A DNA stretch of 64,000 nt, taken from Massilia sp. Mn16-1_5 (GTDB lineage: Bacteria > Pseudomonadota > Gammaproteobacteria > Burkholderiales > Burkholderiaceae_D). Below, piece by piece: positions 9,191 through 18,170 of the stretch. The position numbers and the translations under genes were made by a program. The notes below the pieces were generated by a model. That model saw only the letters and a program-made list of their open reading frames with translations, was not told the DNA's origin and ran no database searches. The stretch is from contig NZ_PPXQ01000011.1 in the NCBI RefSeq assembly GCF_004798585.1, forward strand, positions 124,001 through 188,000, given 5' to 3'. Each line of letters starts with the position of its first letter. The stretch's first letter is position 1.

Positions 9191-10027
9191 ATGAGTAAAG
9201 TCTGGTTCATCACCGGCGCCGGCCGCGGCATCGGCGCACACATCGCCCGTGTGGCGCTGGCCAGGGGCGACCGTGTCGTCGCCACGGGCCGCAAGCTGGC
9301 GCAGCTCGACGAGGCCTTCGGCGGCAGCGACCGCGAGCGGCTGGCCACGGTCCAGCTCGACATCGCCGATGCAGCCCAGGCCGGGCGCGCAGTGCAGGCC
9401 GCCATTGACCGTTTCGGCCGCATCGACGTGCTCGTCAATAACGCGGCCTACGGACAAATGGGCAATTTCGAGGAAGTCGCGGCGGCCGATGTCGAGCGCC
9501 AGTTCGGCGTCAACGTCTTCGGCGTCATGCACATGTTGCGCGCCACCCTGCCCGCCATGCGCCGCCAGCGCGCTGGCCACGTCATCAACATCAGTTCGAT
9601 CGCGGGCCTGGTCGGCTTCAATGGCGCCTCGGTCTACTGCGCCACCAAGTATGCGATCGAAGGTTTGACGGCATCGCTGGCCCTGGAAGTGGAAAAATTC
9701 GGCATCCACGTCACGGCCGTCGAACCCGGCTTCTTCCGTACCGAATTCCTCGATGACAGCTCGGTGCGCTATGCCGGCGCGACGATCGAGGACTACGCCG
9801 CGCACGGGACGATCGAAGATGCGTATGCGCCGTATCGCGGCAAGCAGCTGGGCGACCCGGCCCGGCTGGCCCAGGCCATCGTCCGTCTGGCGGCGATGGA
9901 AACGCCGCCGCGCCAGCTGCTGGCCGGCAGCGATGCCGTCGCCATGGAAGCGGCCTCGCTCGCCGGGCGCCAGGCGGCACTGGAGGAATGGCGCGCCTTG
10001 TCGGTGTCGACCGATCACCCGGCCTGA
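9191..10027 (+). CDS. Short-chain dehydrogenase/reductase (classical SDR)
   Basis: A 278-residue NAD(P)-dependent oxidoreductase. The cofactor loop TGAGRGIG is at residues 9-16, NNAA replaces the usual NNAG near residue 85, and the catalytic serine and YCATK (Tyr-x-x-x-Lys) lie near 140-160. The start ATG at 9191 follows GGAGAG at 9179-9184; a longer open frame from 9143 lacks a ribosome site. It resembles the oxidoreductases annotated beside AraC regulators and lies 41 bases before one on the same strand, so the substrate may be the inducer of that regulator. The substrate cannot be named. Confidence 0.85.
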   Translation: MSKVWFITGAGRGIGAHIARVALARGDRVVATGRKLAQLDEAFGGSDRERLATVQLDIADAAQAGRAVQAAIDRFGRIDVLVNNAAYGQMGNFEEVAAADVERQFGVNVFGVMHMLRATLPAMRRQRAGHVINISSIAGLVGFNGASVYCATKYAIEGLTASLALEVEKFGIHVTAVEPGFFRTEFLDDSSVRYAGATIEDYAAHGTIEDAYAPYRGKQLGDPARLAQAIVRLAAMETPPRQLLAGSDAVAMEAASLAGRQAALEEWRALSVSTDHPA

Positions 10028-10068
10028 AGGAGAATGGGGATGCTATATTCGAGTCGGAGCCGACTGCC

Positions 10069-11016
10069 ATGAACACATCCCTTCCCTCAGCGCCGATCGG
10101 TGCCGCCATGCCCGGCCTGGCACGCCTGGCGGGCCTGCTGGCCACGCACGCCCCCCATGACGGCTCGTTCGCCACCTGCATTCCGGGCGTGCATGCGGTG
10201 CGCGCCTCGAACGACAGCCTCGAACTGGTGCATGGCCTGCATCGGCCGGCCCTGTGCATCGTCGCCCAAGGCGCCAAGACCGTCATGCTGGGCGACGAGT
10301 CCTACGACTACGATCCCTCGCGCATGCTGATCTTCTCGCTCGACCTGCCGATCGCGGCGATGATCCGCCAGGCCAGCCCGGCCAGCCCCTATCTGTCGTT
10401 CCGCCTCGACTTCGATGCCGAGCGCATGGCCGAGCTGATCCTGATGGCCTACCCGAAAGGCGTACCACCGCAGCGCGAGGGCCGCGCGGTGCACGTGGCC
10501 CAGGCCAGCGAGGCCATCGTCGACGCCGCGACGCGCCTGATGGCGCTGGCCGGGCAACCGGACGACGCGGCCCTGCTGGCGCCCCTGACCGTCGACGAGA
10601 TCGTGCTGCGCCTGCTGCGCGGCCCTTTCGGCGCGCGGCTGGCGCAGATCGGGCGCGTCGAGACGCACCGCGTCGGCAAGGTGGTGAGCTGGATCCGCAG
10701 CCATTTCGACCAGCCGCTGCGGATCGAGGACATGGCGGCGCTGGCGCACATGAGTCCTTCCTCGCTGCATGAGCGCTTCAAGCTGCTCACCTCGATGAGT
10801 CCGCTGCAATTCCAGAAAACCCTGCGCCTGCAGGAAGCACGCCGCCTGATGCTCTCGACAGGCATGGATGCCGGCCTGGCCTGCCAGCGCGTGGGCTATG
10901 TCAGCGCCTCCCAGTTCAGCCGCGAGTACGCGCGCCATTTCGGCAACGCTCCCACGCGCGACATGTCGCGCCTGCGCGAGGCGGGCCTGGCGGGAACGGT
11001 GTCGTTCACGCAGTAG
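10069..11016 (+). CDS. AraC-family transcriptional regulator
   Basis: A 315-residue regulator. Residues about 30-185 match the AraC N-terminal domain seen with SDR and aldehyde genes (LVHGLHRPALCIVAQGAKTV); residues about 210-305 carry two HTH motifs (RIEDMAALAHMSPSSLHERF and GLACQRVGYVSASQFSREY). The ATG at 10069 was chosen because the frame upstream overlaps the SDR. TATATT at 10044-10049 could be its own -10 element. It probably regulates the preceding SDR, which is inference from neighbourhood. Confidence 0.88.
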   Translation: MNTSLPSAPIGAAMPGLARLAGLLATHAPHDGSFATCIPGVHAVRASNDSLELVHGLHRPALCIVAQGAKTVMLGDESYDYDPSRMLIFSLDLPIAAMIRQASPASPYLSFRLDFDAERMAELILMAYPKGVPPQREGRAVHVAQASEAIVDAATRLMALAGQPDDAALLAPLTVDEIVLRLLRGPFGARLAQIGRVETHRVGKVVSWIRSHFDQPLRIEDMAALAHMSPSSLHERFKLLTSMSPLQFQKTLRLQEARRLMLSTGMDAGLACQRVGYVSASQFSREYARHFGNAPTRDMSRLREAGLAGTVSFTQ

Positions 11017-11080
11017 CGAGGCCGCGGTAAATATGAAAATGGCTGTCGCAGAATGAAAAGATGGCCTGTCATGTCCTTTC

Positions 11081-11086
11081 TATAAT
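11081..11086 (+). promoter_or_regulatory. Consensus -10 element upstream of gcdH
   Basis: TATAAT at 11081-11086, 66 bases before the gcdH start, is a perfect sigma-70 -10 hexamer. No convincing -35 hexamer lies 16-18 bases upstream, so an activator may be needed. Confidence 0.5.
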
Positions 11087-11151
11087 GGCTGCGCCCCTGC
11101 GGCCGACTGTAGCGCCGCCTCCAACAAGAACCGACTGAGACCAGGACCGCC

Positions 11152-12345
11152 ATGACCCATTCCGATTCGCCACGCAAGGCCGCCTTTCATTGGGACGATC
11201 CGCTGCTGCTGAACAGCCAGCTGACCGACGACGAACGCATGATCCGCGACGCCGCCGCGGCCTACTGCCAGGACAAGCTGCAGCCGCGCATCCTCGAGGC
11301 TTTCCGCCACGAGCAGATGGACACCTCGATCTTCCGCGAAATGGGCGAACTGGGCCTGCTCGGCCCGACCATCCCTGAACAATACGGCGGCCCGGGCCTG
11401 AACTACGTGGCCTACGGCCTGATCGCGCGCGAAGTCGAGCGCGTCGACTCCGGCTACCGCTCGATGATGAGCGTGCAGTCCTCGCTGGTGATGGTGCCGA
11501 TCTACGAGTTCGGCAATGAGGCGACCAAGCAGAAATACCTGCCGAAGCTGGCCACCGGCGAATGGATCGGCTGTTTTGGTTTGACCGAACCGAACCACGG
11601 TTCGGATCCGGGTTCGATGGTCACCCGCGCGCGTAAAGTCGAGGGCGGCTACGCGCTGACCGGCTCGAAAATGTGGATCACGAATTCGCCGGTGGCAGAC
11701 GTGTTTGTCGTCTGGGCCAAGGATGACGAAGGCGCGATCCGCGGCTTTGTGCTGGAAAAAGGCTGGGAAGGCCTGAGCGCCCCCGCGATCCACGGCAAGT
11801 TCGGCCTGCGTGCCTCCGTCACCGGCGAGATCGTCATGGACAACGTGTTCTGCCCTGAAGAAAACGCCTTCCCGGACGTGCGCGGCTTGAAAGGTCCGTT
11901 CACCTGCCTGAACTCGGCACGCTATGGCATCGCCTGGGGCGCGCTGGGTGCGGCGGAAGCCTGCTGGCATACCGCACGCCAGTACACGCTGGACCGCAAG
12001 CAGTTCGGCAAGCCACTCGCCGCGAACCAGTTGGTGCAGAAGAAGCTGGCCGACATGCAGACCGAAATCACGCTCGGCCTGCAGGGCTGCCTGCGCCTTG
12101 GCCGCATGAAGGACGAGGGTACCGCGGCGGTGGAAATCACCTCGATGATGAAGCGTAATTCCTGCGGCAAGGCGCTGGACGTGGCCCGTACGGCGCGTGA
12201 CATGCTCGGCGGTAACGGTATCTCGGACGAGTTCGGCATCATCCGTCACATGGTCAACCTCGAAGTCGTGAATACCTATGAGGGGACGCACGACATCCAC
12301 GCGCTGATCCTGGGGCGCGCGCAGACGGGTATTGCCGCGTTCTGA
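11152..12345 (+). CDS. gcdH: Glutaryl-CoA dehydrogenase
   Basis: A 397-residue FAD enzyme that oxidises and decarboxylates glutaryl-CoA to crotonyl-CoA in lysine and tryptophan degradation. The acyl-CoA dehydrogenase fold is clear: [14 protein letters not shown], the FAD-binding [28 protein letters not shown] and [15 protein letters not shown]. The catalytic glutamate is in [17 protein letters not shown] near residue 370, and the [15 protein letters not shown] segment is specific to GcdH-like members. The gene is monocistronic here; the usual CoA-transferase neighbour is absent. Confidence 0.94.
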   Translation: MTHSDSPRKAAFHWDDPLLLNSQLTDDERMIRDAAAAYCQDKLQPRILEAFRHEQMDTSIFREMGELGLLGPTIPEQYGGPGLNYVAYGLIAREVERVDSGYRSMMSVQSSLVMVPIYEFGNEATKQKYLPKLATGEWIGCFGLTEPNHGSDPGSMVTRARKVEGGYALTGSKMWITNSPVADVFVVWAKDDEGAIRGFVLEKGWEGLSAPAIHGKFGLRASVTGEIVMDNVFCPEENAFPDVRGLKGPFTCLNSARYGIAWGALGAAEACWHTARQYTLDRKQFGKPLAANQLVQKKLADMQTEITLGLQGCLRLGRMKDEGTAAVEITSMMKRNSCGKALDVARTARDMLGGNGISDEFGIIRHMVNLEVVNTYEGTHDIHALILGRAQTGIAAF

Positions 12346-12358
12346 GCCGTTTTCGGCC

Positions 12359-12388
12359 ATCCAGCCCGGATTGTTACCCGGGCTGGAT
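12359..12388 (+). terminator. Hairpin after gcdH
   Basis: ATCCAGCCCGG (12359-12369) pairs with CCGGGCTGGAT (12378-12388) over an 8-base loop. The stem is strong, but no T-run follows, so it may be an RNA-end stabiliser rather than a full intrinsic terminator. Confidence 0.6.
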
Positions 12389-12533
12389 CGAAACGTTAAA
12401 AATGTGCATCCGAGTGACAACAAATACAAGAAAGGCCTGATCGGGTAACGAATCGACGCAAATTTCGCGTTACCATGTGTGCTAAATCAAGCACAGCCCA
12501 GCAAGTGTTCCACCTATCTCAAACACACGGAAC

Positions 12534-14645
12534 ATGCACACATCTGGCCATCCAGTTTCGACGAATTTGCGGTCCCACGACGCCTCTGCGTTGTCGCTCG
12601 ACTTATTGTTGAGTAACCTGCCGGGCATGGTCTATCGTTGCCTGAACGATTCGACCTGGACCATGATGTTCCTCTCCGCCGGGGTCGAGAAGCTCACCGG
12701 TTATCCGGCCTCCGCCTTCATCGGCGAGGACGCGATGTCGTTTGCGAGCCTGATCCACCCCGACGACCGCGCCCAGGTGGCCGACGACACCAATGCGGCG
12801 ATCCGCGAACGCCGCCCTTTCCAGCTGAGCTACCGCATCACGAACGCCTCCGGCAAGCTGCGCTGGGCCTGGGAACAGGGCTCGGCCGTGTTCGACGAGC
12901 ACGGCAACGTGGAAGCGCTGGAAGGTTTTATTGCCGACATCACCGTGCTGCGCCGCGCCGACATGCTGGCGCTGGAACAGGCCTCGCTGCTGGACAAGGC
13001 GCGCGACGCGATCTTCGTGATCGACATGGGTTCGCGCATCACCTACTGGAACAAGGGCGCCGAGCGCCTCTATGGCTGGGAAGCGCAGGAAGCCGAAGGC
13101 CAGCGCATGGCGGACCTGCTGTGCGACGACCACGCGGCCTACAGCGAAGCCTATCAAGCCGCGCTCATCGAAGGCGAGTGGGCGGGCGAATTGTCGCAGC
13201 GCCGGCGCGACGGCAGCAGCCTGCACGCCGACTCGCGCTGGACCGTCGTGCCGGCCGATCCGGCATCGGGCATCCCGCAAAAGATCCTCGTGATCAGCAC
13301 CGACATCAGCGAGCGCAAGAGCAACGAGGCGCGCATCCACCGCCTGGCCTATTTCGATGCATTGACCGAGCTGCCGAACCGTGCCAGCCTGCTCGACCAC
13401 CTGCGGCGCGCCTTGTTGGGCAGCGCCCGCTCGCGCAAGATCGGGTCCCTGATGTTCCTCGACCTCGACAATTTCAAGACGCTGAACGACACCCACGGCC
13501 ATGCCGCCGGCGACATGCTGCTGCAGGCGGTGGCGCGCCGCCTCGAGCACAGCGTGCGCGAAGCCGACATGGTGGCGCGCCTCGGCGGCGACGAATTCGT
13601 GATCCTGGTCCAGCCGGACGACGACGACCTGGAAACGGCCGCGCACCATGCCGAGACGGTGGCCGCAAAGGTCGTCGCCGCGATGCGTGCGCCCTTCCAG
13701 CTGGCCGATTTCATGTACGCGGTTTCGACCAGCGTTGGCGTCACCATGATCAGCGGCGCCACCGACACGGTGGAGTCGGCCCTGAAGCAGGCCGACACGG
13801 CGATGTACCAGGCCAAGGCGGCCGGACGCAACACCTTCCGCTTCTTCGATCCCGACATGCAGGCCAAGTGGACCGCGCGCTCGGAACTGGAAAGCGGGCT
13901 GCGGCGCGCCCTGCGCAACCATGAATTCATGCTCAACTACCAGCCCCAGCTCGATGGCGACAGCCGCGTGATCGGGGCGGAGGCGCTCTTGCGCTGGCGC
14001 CAGCCGAACGGCGACATCCTGTATCCGACCGATTTCATCAAGCAGGCCGAGGAGACCAGCCTGATCGTCGACATCGGGCGCTGGGTGCTGGCCACGGCCT
14101 GCCTCGAGCTGGCCTCGTGGCAGCGCAATCCGGCCACGCGCCATTTGTCGCTGTCGGTGAACGTCAGCGCGCGCCAGTTCGTCGAGCCAGATTTCGTCGC
14201 CATGACCCAGGAAATCCTGGCCGCCACCGGCGTTGATCCGCACGGCCTGAAATTCGAGCTGACCGAAACCCTGGTGGTGACCGATTTCGCGCACACGGTC
14301 GAGACCATGGAAACCCTGCGCCGCCTCGGCATCACCTTCTCGCTGGACGACTTCGGCACCGGCTACTCCTCACTGGCCTACCTGCGCAAACTGCCGCTCG
14401 ACCAGCTGAAAATCGATTATTCCTTCATGCGCGACGTGCTCACCGACCGCAACGACGCCTCGATCGTGCGCTCCATCATCGCGCTGGGCGGCAGCCTGGG
14501 CCTGCAGGTGATCGCCGAGGGTGTCGAGACCCAGGGCCAGCGCGAATGGCTGTCGCAGGCCGGCTGCTTCGTCTATCAGGGATATTTGTATGAACGCGCG
14601 CTGAGCGGCGAGCACTTCGCGCGCTACGCCTCCAGCCTGCATTAG
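12534..14645 (+). CDS. PAS-PAS-GGDEF-EAL cyclic-di-GMP enzyme
   Basis: A 703-residue soluble signalling protein with no membrane segment. Two PAS domains (about residues 20-140 and 150-265) are followed by a diguanylate cyclase domain (about 270-440) and a phosphodiesterase domain (about 445-700). The cyclase keeps RLGGDEF and, five residues before it, READ, an intact RxxD inhibitory site. The EAL domain keeps AEALLRW, DDFGTGYSS and IAEGVET, so both activities look possible. The PAS domains should set the balance in response to a ligand or redox cue that I cannot name. It is transcribed alone from about 12450 and ends at a bidirectional terminator shared with ompW. Confidence 0.92.
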   Translation: MHTSGHPVSTNLRSHDASALSLDLLLSNLPGMVYRCLNDSTWTMMFLSAGVEKLTGYPASAFIGEDAMSFASLIHPDDRAQVADDTNAAIRERRPFQLSYRITNASGKLRWAWEQGSAVFDEHGNVEALEGFIADITVLRRADMLALEQASLLDKARDAIFVIDMGSRITYWNKGAERLYGWEAQEAEGQRMADLLCDDHAAYSEAYQAALIEGEWAGELSQRRRDGSSLHADSRWTVVPADPASGIPQKILVISTDISERKSNEARIHRLAYFDALTELPNRASLLDHLRRALLGSARSRKIGSLMFLDLDNFKTLNDTHGHAAGDMLLQAVARRLEHSVREADMVARLGGDEFVILVQPDDDDLETAAHHAETVAAKVVAAMRAPFQLADFMYAVSTSVGVTMISGATDTVESALKQADTAMYQAKAAGRNTFRFFDPDMQAKWTARSELESGLRRALRNHEFMLNYQPQLDGDSRVIGAEALLRWRQPNGDILYPTDFIKQAEETSLIVDIGRWVLATACLELASWQRNPATRHLSLSVNVSARQFVEPDFVAMTQEILAATGVDPHGLKFELTETLVVTDFAHTVETMETLRRLGITFSLDDFGTGYSSLAYLRKLPLDQLKIDYSFMRDVLTDRNDASIVRSIIALGGSLGLQVIAEGVETQGQREWLSQAGCFVYQGYLYERALSGEHFARYASSLH

Positions 14646-14682
14646 CTTTACTCATAACTGATGCGCTCGCATCAGCAAAGCT
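14644..14682. repeat. Two-tier inverted repeat after the GGDEF-EAL gene
   Basis: CTGATGCG and CGCATCAG (14658-14675, 2-base loop) are nested within AGCTTT (14644-14649) and AAAGCT (14677-14682). The outer arm starts at the stop codon region. It may help end the transcript together with the stronger terminator 20 bases downstream. Confidence 0.5.
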
Positions 14683-14695
14683 TATGGATGAGGAC

Positions 14696-14734
14696 GAAAA
14701 AAAACCGGCAAGGGCGTACGCCCTGCCGGTTTTT
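14696..14734. terminator. Bidirectional rho-independent terminator
   Basis: CCGGCA (14705-14710) pairs with TGCCGG (14724-14729) around the palindrome GGGCGTACGCCC, with one bulged A. It is flanked by an A-run on the left and a T-run on the right, so it can end both the GGDEF-EAL transcript (+) and the ompW transcript (-). Confidence 0.88.
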
Positions 14735-14750
14735 GCGCCGTAGCGACTAA

Positions 14751-15434
14751 TTAAAACTTGTAGCCGACAGCCACGACCACGGCAACCGGGTCCAGCTTCA
14801 TGTGCTGGTTCTGGCCGGTCGAGAAGTGCACGTCGGTGCGCAGGCGGCTCTTGTTGACGGTCACGTCGGTGAACCAGCGCTCGTTGATGTTCATTGCCAC
14901 GCCGACTTGCGCCGTGTAGGTGAACTTGTTGTCGATGTTGAAGGTGGTCGGTGCGCCGCCCGGATTGGTCAGGGCTGTCATCTTGCCCGAACCGGTTTCC
15001 TTCATGAAGTAGGCGTAGGTCGCGCCGATGCCGACGAACGGACGGAAGGTCGCGGTCGGCGAGAAGAAGCGGTACTGCGCGAACAGGGTCGGCGGCAGCG
15101 CTTCGACGGTGCCGATCTCGCCGATGCCGGCGATCGAGCCTGCGCCCTTGATCGAGTGCTTGTACGGCGTGCCCAGCGCGCCTTCGAGCGAGATGTTGTC
15201 GGTGATGCCGTAGGCGATGATCACGACCGGCTGGATGTCGCGGTCGACGGCCGCCTTGGTGTTCGGCAGGGCCGGCGCGCTCAGGTCGCCGCTCTCGACT
15301 TTCGGGGTCAGCTGGTTGAAGCCGAACTTGGCGGTCCACTGGCCGGCCGACTGGGCCGAGGCGCTTGCAGCGCAGACCAGCGCGCTTGCTGCGACCAGCG
15401 TCTTGAGGACGCTATTGAAACGTACTTTCATCAT
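14751..15434 (-). CDS. ompW: OmpW-family outer-membrane protein
   Basis: A 227-residue precursor with a signal peptide (cut near ASASAQ, residue 28) and a C-terminal phenylalanine (VAVGYKF) typical of outer-membrane beta-barrels. The family's alternating strands are visible, including TLFAQYRFFSPTATFRPFVGIGATYAYF. OmpW forms a narrow eight-stranded barrel with a hydrophobic channel for small molecules. The start is one of two adjacent ATGs (15434 or 15431) after AGGAGA; spacing slightly favours the second. The gene is alone between two hairpins. Substrate unknown. Confidence 0.9.
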   Translation of the reverse strand: MMKVRFNSVLKTLVAASALVCAASASAQSAGQWTAKFGFNQLTPKVESGDLSAPALPNTKAAVDRDIQPVVIIAYGITDNISLEGALGTPYKHSIKGAGSIAGIGEIGTVEALPPTLFAQYRFFSPTATFRPFVGIGATYAYFMKETGSGKMTALTNPGGAPTTFNIDNKFTYTAQVGVAMNINERWFTDVTVNKSRLRTDVHFSTGQNQHMKLDPVAVVVAVGYKF

Positions 15435-15457
15435 TTCTCCTGGATTCTTTGCAACCA

Positions 15458-15489
15458 GTCACACCGGCCTGCCTGCAGGCCGGTGTGAC
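15458..15489. terminator. Perfect 15-bp hairpin between ompW and the GDSL gene
   Basis: GTCACACCGGCCTGC (15458-15472) and its exact complement (15475-15489) flank a 2-base loop. It lies 18 bases past the stop of the leftward GDSL gene and about 25 bases before the ompW start. The T-run lies on the plus-strand side only (TTTTTT near 15496), so its orientation does not suit classic termination of the leftward gene; it may still insulate the two genes. Confidence 0.6.
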
Positions 15490-15507
15490 CGCGCTATTTT
15501 TTATCGA

Positions 15508-16863
15508 TTACAGCCAGCCCTTGACCGCCATGTCCTTCAGGACGTAGCGGGTCACCAGCCAGTACTCGTACGGAGTCGGGTGGATGTCGTCGGCGAACAT
15601 GTAGTGGCTCACGTCCGGCGCCGAGGTGGTCTTGATGGTGCAGGTCAGCGACGATTCGGTCGTGCAGGCCTTCAGCGCCGTGTTGGTCAGGCCGTAGATG
15701 GCCGGGTTGGCCACCTGGTCTTTGCTGACGGTGAACAGGTCGACGTAGGCGATCGCAGGATCGTTGCGCAGGTTGGCCTTCAGCTGGTTGTTGAAGGCGT
15801 CGACCATTGCCATGATCAGCTGCTGGGTCGCGGCCGATTGCGCCTTGCCCGACGGGGTGCTGGCGACGTCCGGCAGGTTGTTGACGACGATGTACTTCGC
15901 GCCCTTGTCCAGGATCTGGGTGTTGACGATGGCGGCCAGTTCGGCGCCGGCCTTGCCCAGTTCGGCGACCAGCTTCGGACCTTCGGTCGCGGCGTACTGG
16001 TTGCCGGCCGCGGTGCCTGCCGCTTGCGCGTCGACACCGGCCTTGGCGGCGGCAGCTTGCGCGGCGGCCAGCGGTGCGCCCAGCTGGGCGGCGGCCGTCA
16101 CGGCGGCGGTCGCGATCTGGGTCTGGGTGCCGCCACCGGCTGCGGTGGTTTGCACGGCCGTGGTGATGTTGGTCTGTGCGGTCGCCTGGTTGGCGGCCGG
16201 CACGGTGGCGACGAGGCCGCCGATCAGCAGGGCCGGGAAGGCGGCTGCGCCGGCACGGGTACCGGCCGCGGTGGCGCCGGCGCTCAGGGCGCCCAGCTGC
16301 ATCAGGACGTCGTTACCGCCGGCCATGATGGTGACCAGTTCGGTACCGCTGAACTTGCCGCCGGTCTTGGCCAGGTGGTTCGCGACCTGGGTCACGACCG
16401 GCACGGTCATTTCGCCCAGTTCCGGCTTGACGGCGCGGTTGCCCGGGCCGATCGGATTGGTCACGCGGGCGCCGCCCTGTGCGTAGTTGAAGCAGTTCGA
16501 ATTGTTGACGATCGGGACGTTGAAGTCGAGCGCCGGATTCGCGTTATCAAGGCCCTGCAGGCCGGTCTGGGCGGCGCATGGCTTCGGCAGGCGCAGTTCC
16601 GCGGCCAGGACTTCGGTCCAGTTCAGGCCGGTCAGTGCCGGGTTGGTGCTGGTGCTGTCGCCGTTGATGGTGAACTTGCCACCGCCGGCTGCCGTGATGG
16701 CGCCGACGTTGTAGCTGCCGACGTCCGACAGGCTGTCGCCGAAGGTCACTTGCTGGGTGAACGTAACCTTGTGCGTTTGATCGCCACCGCTGCTACCGGT
16801 GCCGCCGCATGCAGCCAGCGCAGCTGCGGTCAGCAGCGCGAGCGCGAAATTCATTTGACGCAT
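15508..16863 (-). CDS. SGNH/GDSL-family esterase lipoprotein
   Basis: A 451-residue protein that begins with a lipoprotein signal (LTAAALAAC, cysteine at residue 19). The GDSL block is FGDSLSD (serine about 44), the GxND block is AGGNDV near residue 180, and the C-terminal block is FADDIHPTPYEY with the catalytic Asp and His. Such enzymes hydrolyse esters or lipids at the cell envelope. Unusually, roughly residues 195-330 are very rich in Ala, Thr, Gln and Gly, probably a helical insertion between the blocks. AGGAGACAC lies just before the ATG. Substrate unknown. Confidence 0.85.
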   Translation of the reverse strand: MRQMNFALALLTAAALAACGGTGSSGGDQTHKVTFTQQVTFGDSLSDVGSYNVGAITAAGGGKFTINGDSTSTNPALTGLNWTEVLAAELRLPKPCAAQTGLQGLDNANPALDFNVPIVNNSNCFNYAQGGARVTNPIGPGNRAVKPELGEMTVPVVTQVANHLAKTGGKFSGTELVTIMAGGNDVLMQLGALSAGATAAGTRAGAAAFPALLIGGLVATVPAANQATAQTNITTAVQTTAAGGGTQTQIATAAVTAAAQLGAPLAAAQAAAAKAGVDAQAAGTAAGNQYAATEGPKLVAELGKAGAELAAIVNTQILDKGAKYIVVNNLPDVASTPSGKAQSAATQQLIMAMVDAFNNQLKANLRNDPAIAYVDLFTVSKDQVANPAIYGLTNTALKACTTESSLTCTIKTTSAPDVSHYMFADDIHPTPYEYWLVTRYVLKDMAVKGWL

Positions 16864-17144
16864 TGTGTCTCCTAAGAGGATAAGATTTTTTTCTGTGAAA
16901 CGAACGCCCGTGCTATTCGCATCCCAAACTAATATGCCAGTGTTCTCCCGACTTGTATAGAAATATTGATTGTCATGGTGTCAACCAAGGACAACACAAA
17001 CGGAAGGGCTGGCAAGCTGGCGCGATTATATCAAGCATTGCCTTTTGTAATATCTCAAAAGGTAACTGCAAGATGGGAAATTGCAACGGCGCACGGAAAG
17101 GCTGCCGGAAGGAAGCGGCTCCGGATCGGAGCCGCCCATTGGTA
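16864..17144. other. Intergenic region upstream of the GDSL gene
   Basis: A region richer in A and T than its neighbours, holding the GDSL-gene promoter on the minus strand and the 3' side of tsaC. The only structure I see is GCGGCTCC/GGAGCCGC (17115-17122 with 17128-17135), a hairpin 9 bases after the tsaC stop that probably ends the pgk-to-tsaC block. I find no gene or tRNA in it. Confidence 0.5.
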
Positions 17145-18170
17145 TTACACGCCTGCGTCGTGGTTGAGCAGGCCGTGGACGATGCCGGTCGAGCCGTGCG
17201 CCGCGCGGCGCAGGCGGTCATTGACGCCGAGCCATGCGCCCTCTTGCGGCGGGGCCTCGACCAGGATCACGTCGGCGCCCTGCCCGTCCATGGCGCGCAG
17301 TGCCGCGTACAGGGCATGCGCAAAGCCTTCCGGCGTGGCCGGCAGGCGCTCGGAAGCATGCGCATTCCACAGGTCGGAGTAGTGGATCAGGGCGACCTTG
17401 CGTCCGGCCGCCGCCATCTGCTCCAGGGTCCGCACCAGGGTGGCCGTGTCCTGCATCGCCACCGGCGTGTGCGGCGCGTAATGCGATTCCAGCGTGCCGG
17501 ACGCGCGCGGCGCGGCGACGTCGGGCGCGGCCGGCATCCGGTCGATCACGGCGGCGATCGCCTCCGCACTCACGTGGCCCGGACGCAGCAGCACCGGCCC
17601 GTGGGTGGCCAGGCGAGATAAATCGACGATGGTCGACTCGATGCCCACTTGCGAGGCGCCGCCATCGAGTACCAGCGCCACCGAGCCGTCGGCGCCGAAT
17701 TCGTCGCGTACGTGCTGGGCCGTTGTCGGGCTGACGTGGCCGAATTTATTCGCCGACGGCGCTGCGACGCCGCCCTGCCCGCCCTTGAAAGCGCGCAGCA
17801 GTGCAATCGCCACCGGGTGCGAGGGGCAGCGCAATCCGACCGTGTCCTGGCCGCCGCTGACCGCATCCGGAATCCCCGGCGCGCGCTTTAAAATCATCGT
17901 CAGCGGGCCGGGCCAGAAGGCGCCGGCCAGGGCGTGCGCTTCCTGTGGAATCTCGCAGGCCCAGTGCGCGAGCTCCGCTTCGGGCGCCAGGTGCACGATC
18001 ACCGGGTGATCCTGCGGACGGCCCTTGGCGGCGTAGATGGCGGCCACCGCCGCCGGGTTCTCCGCATCGGCACCAAGGCCGTACACGGTCTCGGTCGGGA
18101 AGGCGACGAGCTGTCCCGCTTCCAGCGCGCGCGCGGCCGCGGCGATGGCGTCCTGATCGAACTCGCTCAT
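17145..18170 (-). CDS. tsaC: Threonylcarbamoyl-AMP synthase, long Sua5 form
   Basis: A 341-residue enzyme that makes threonylcarbamoyl-AMP from threonine, bicarbonate and ATP, the first step of t6A37 tRNA modification. The N-terminal YrdC domain shows [40 protein letters not shown] and the nucleotide-site segment around IESTIVDL. The C-terminal Sua5 domain (about residues 215-341) makes this the long Sua5 form rather than the roughly 190-residue TsaC. Its start overlaps the stop of purK (ATGA), so it sits at the end of the purine block. It is functionally linked with TcdA (4361), which acts on the finished t6A. Confidence 0.93.
   Translation of the reverse strand: MSEFDQDAIAAAARALEAGQLVAFPTETVYGLGADAENPAAVAAIYAAKGRPQDHPVIVHLAPEAELAHWACEIPQEAHALAGAFWPGPLTMILKRAPGIPDAVSGGQDTVGLRCPSHPVAIALLRAFKGGQGGVAAPSANKFGHVSPTTAQHVRDEFGADGSVALVLDGGASQVGIESTIVDLSRLATHGPVLLRPGHVSAEAIAAVIDRMPAAPDVAAPRASGTLESHYAPHTPVAMQDTATLVRTLEQMAAAGRKVALIHYSDLWNAHASERLPATPEGFAHALYAALRAMDGQGADVILVEAPPQEGAWLGVNDRLRRAAHGSTGIVHGLLNHDAGV

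Noticed and set aside
12603..14294. A 563-codon frame antisense to the GGDEF-EAL gene.
   Set aside because: It has no family sequence, and the sense protein's motifs are fully intact.
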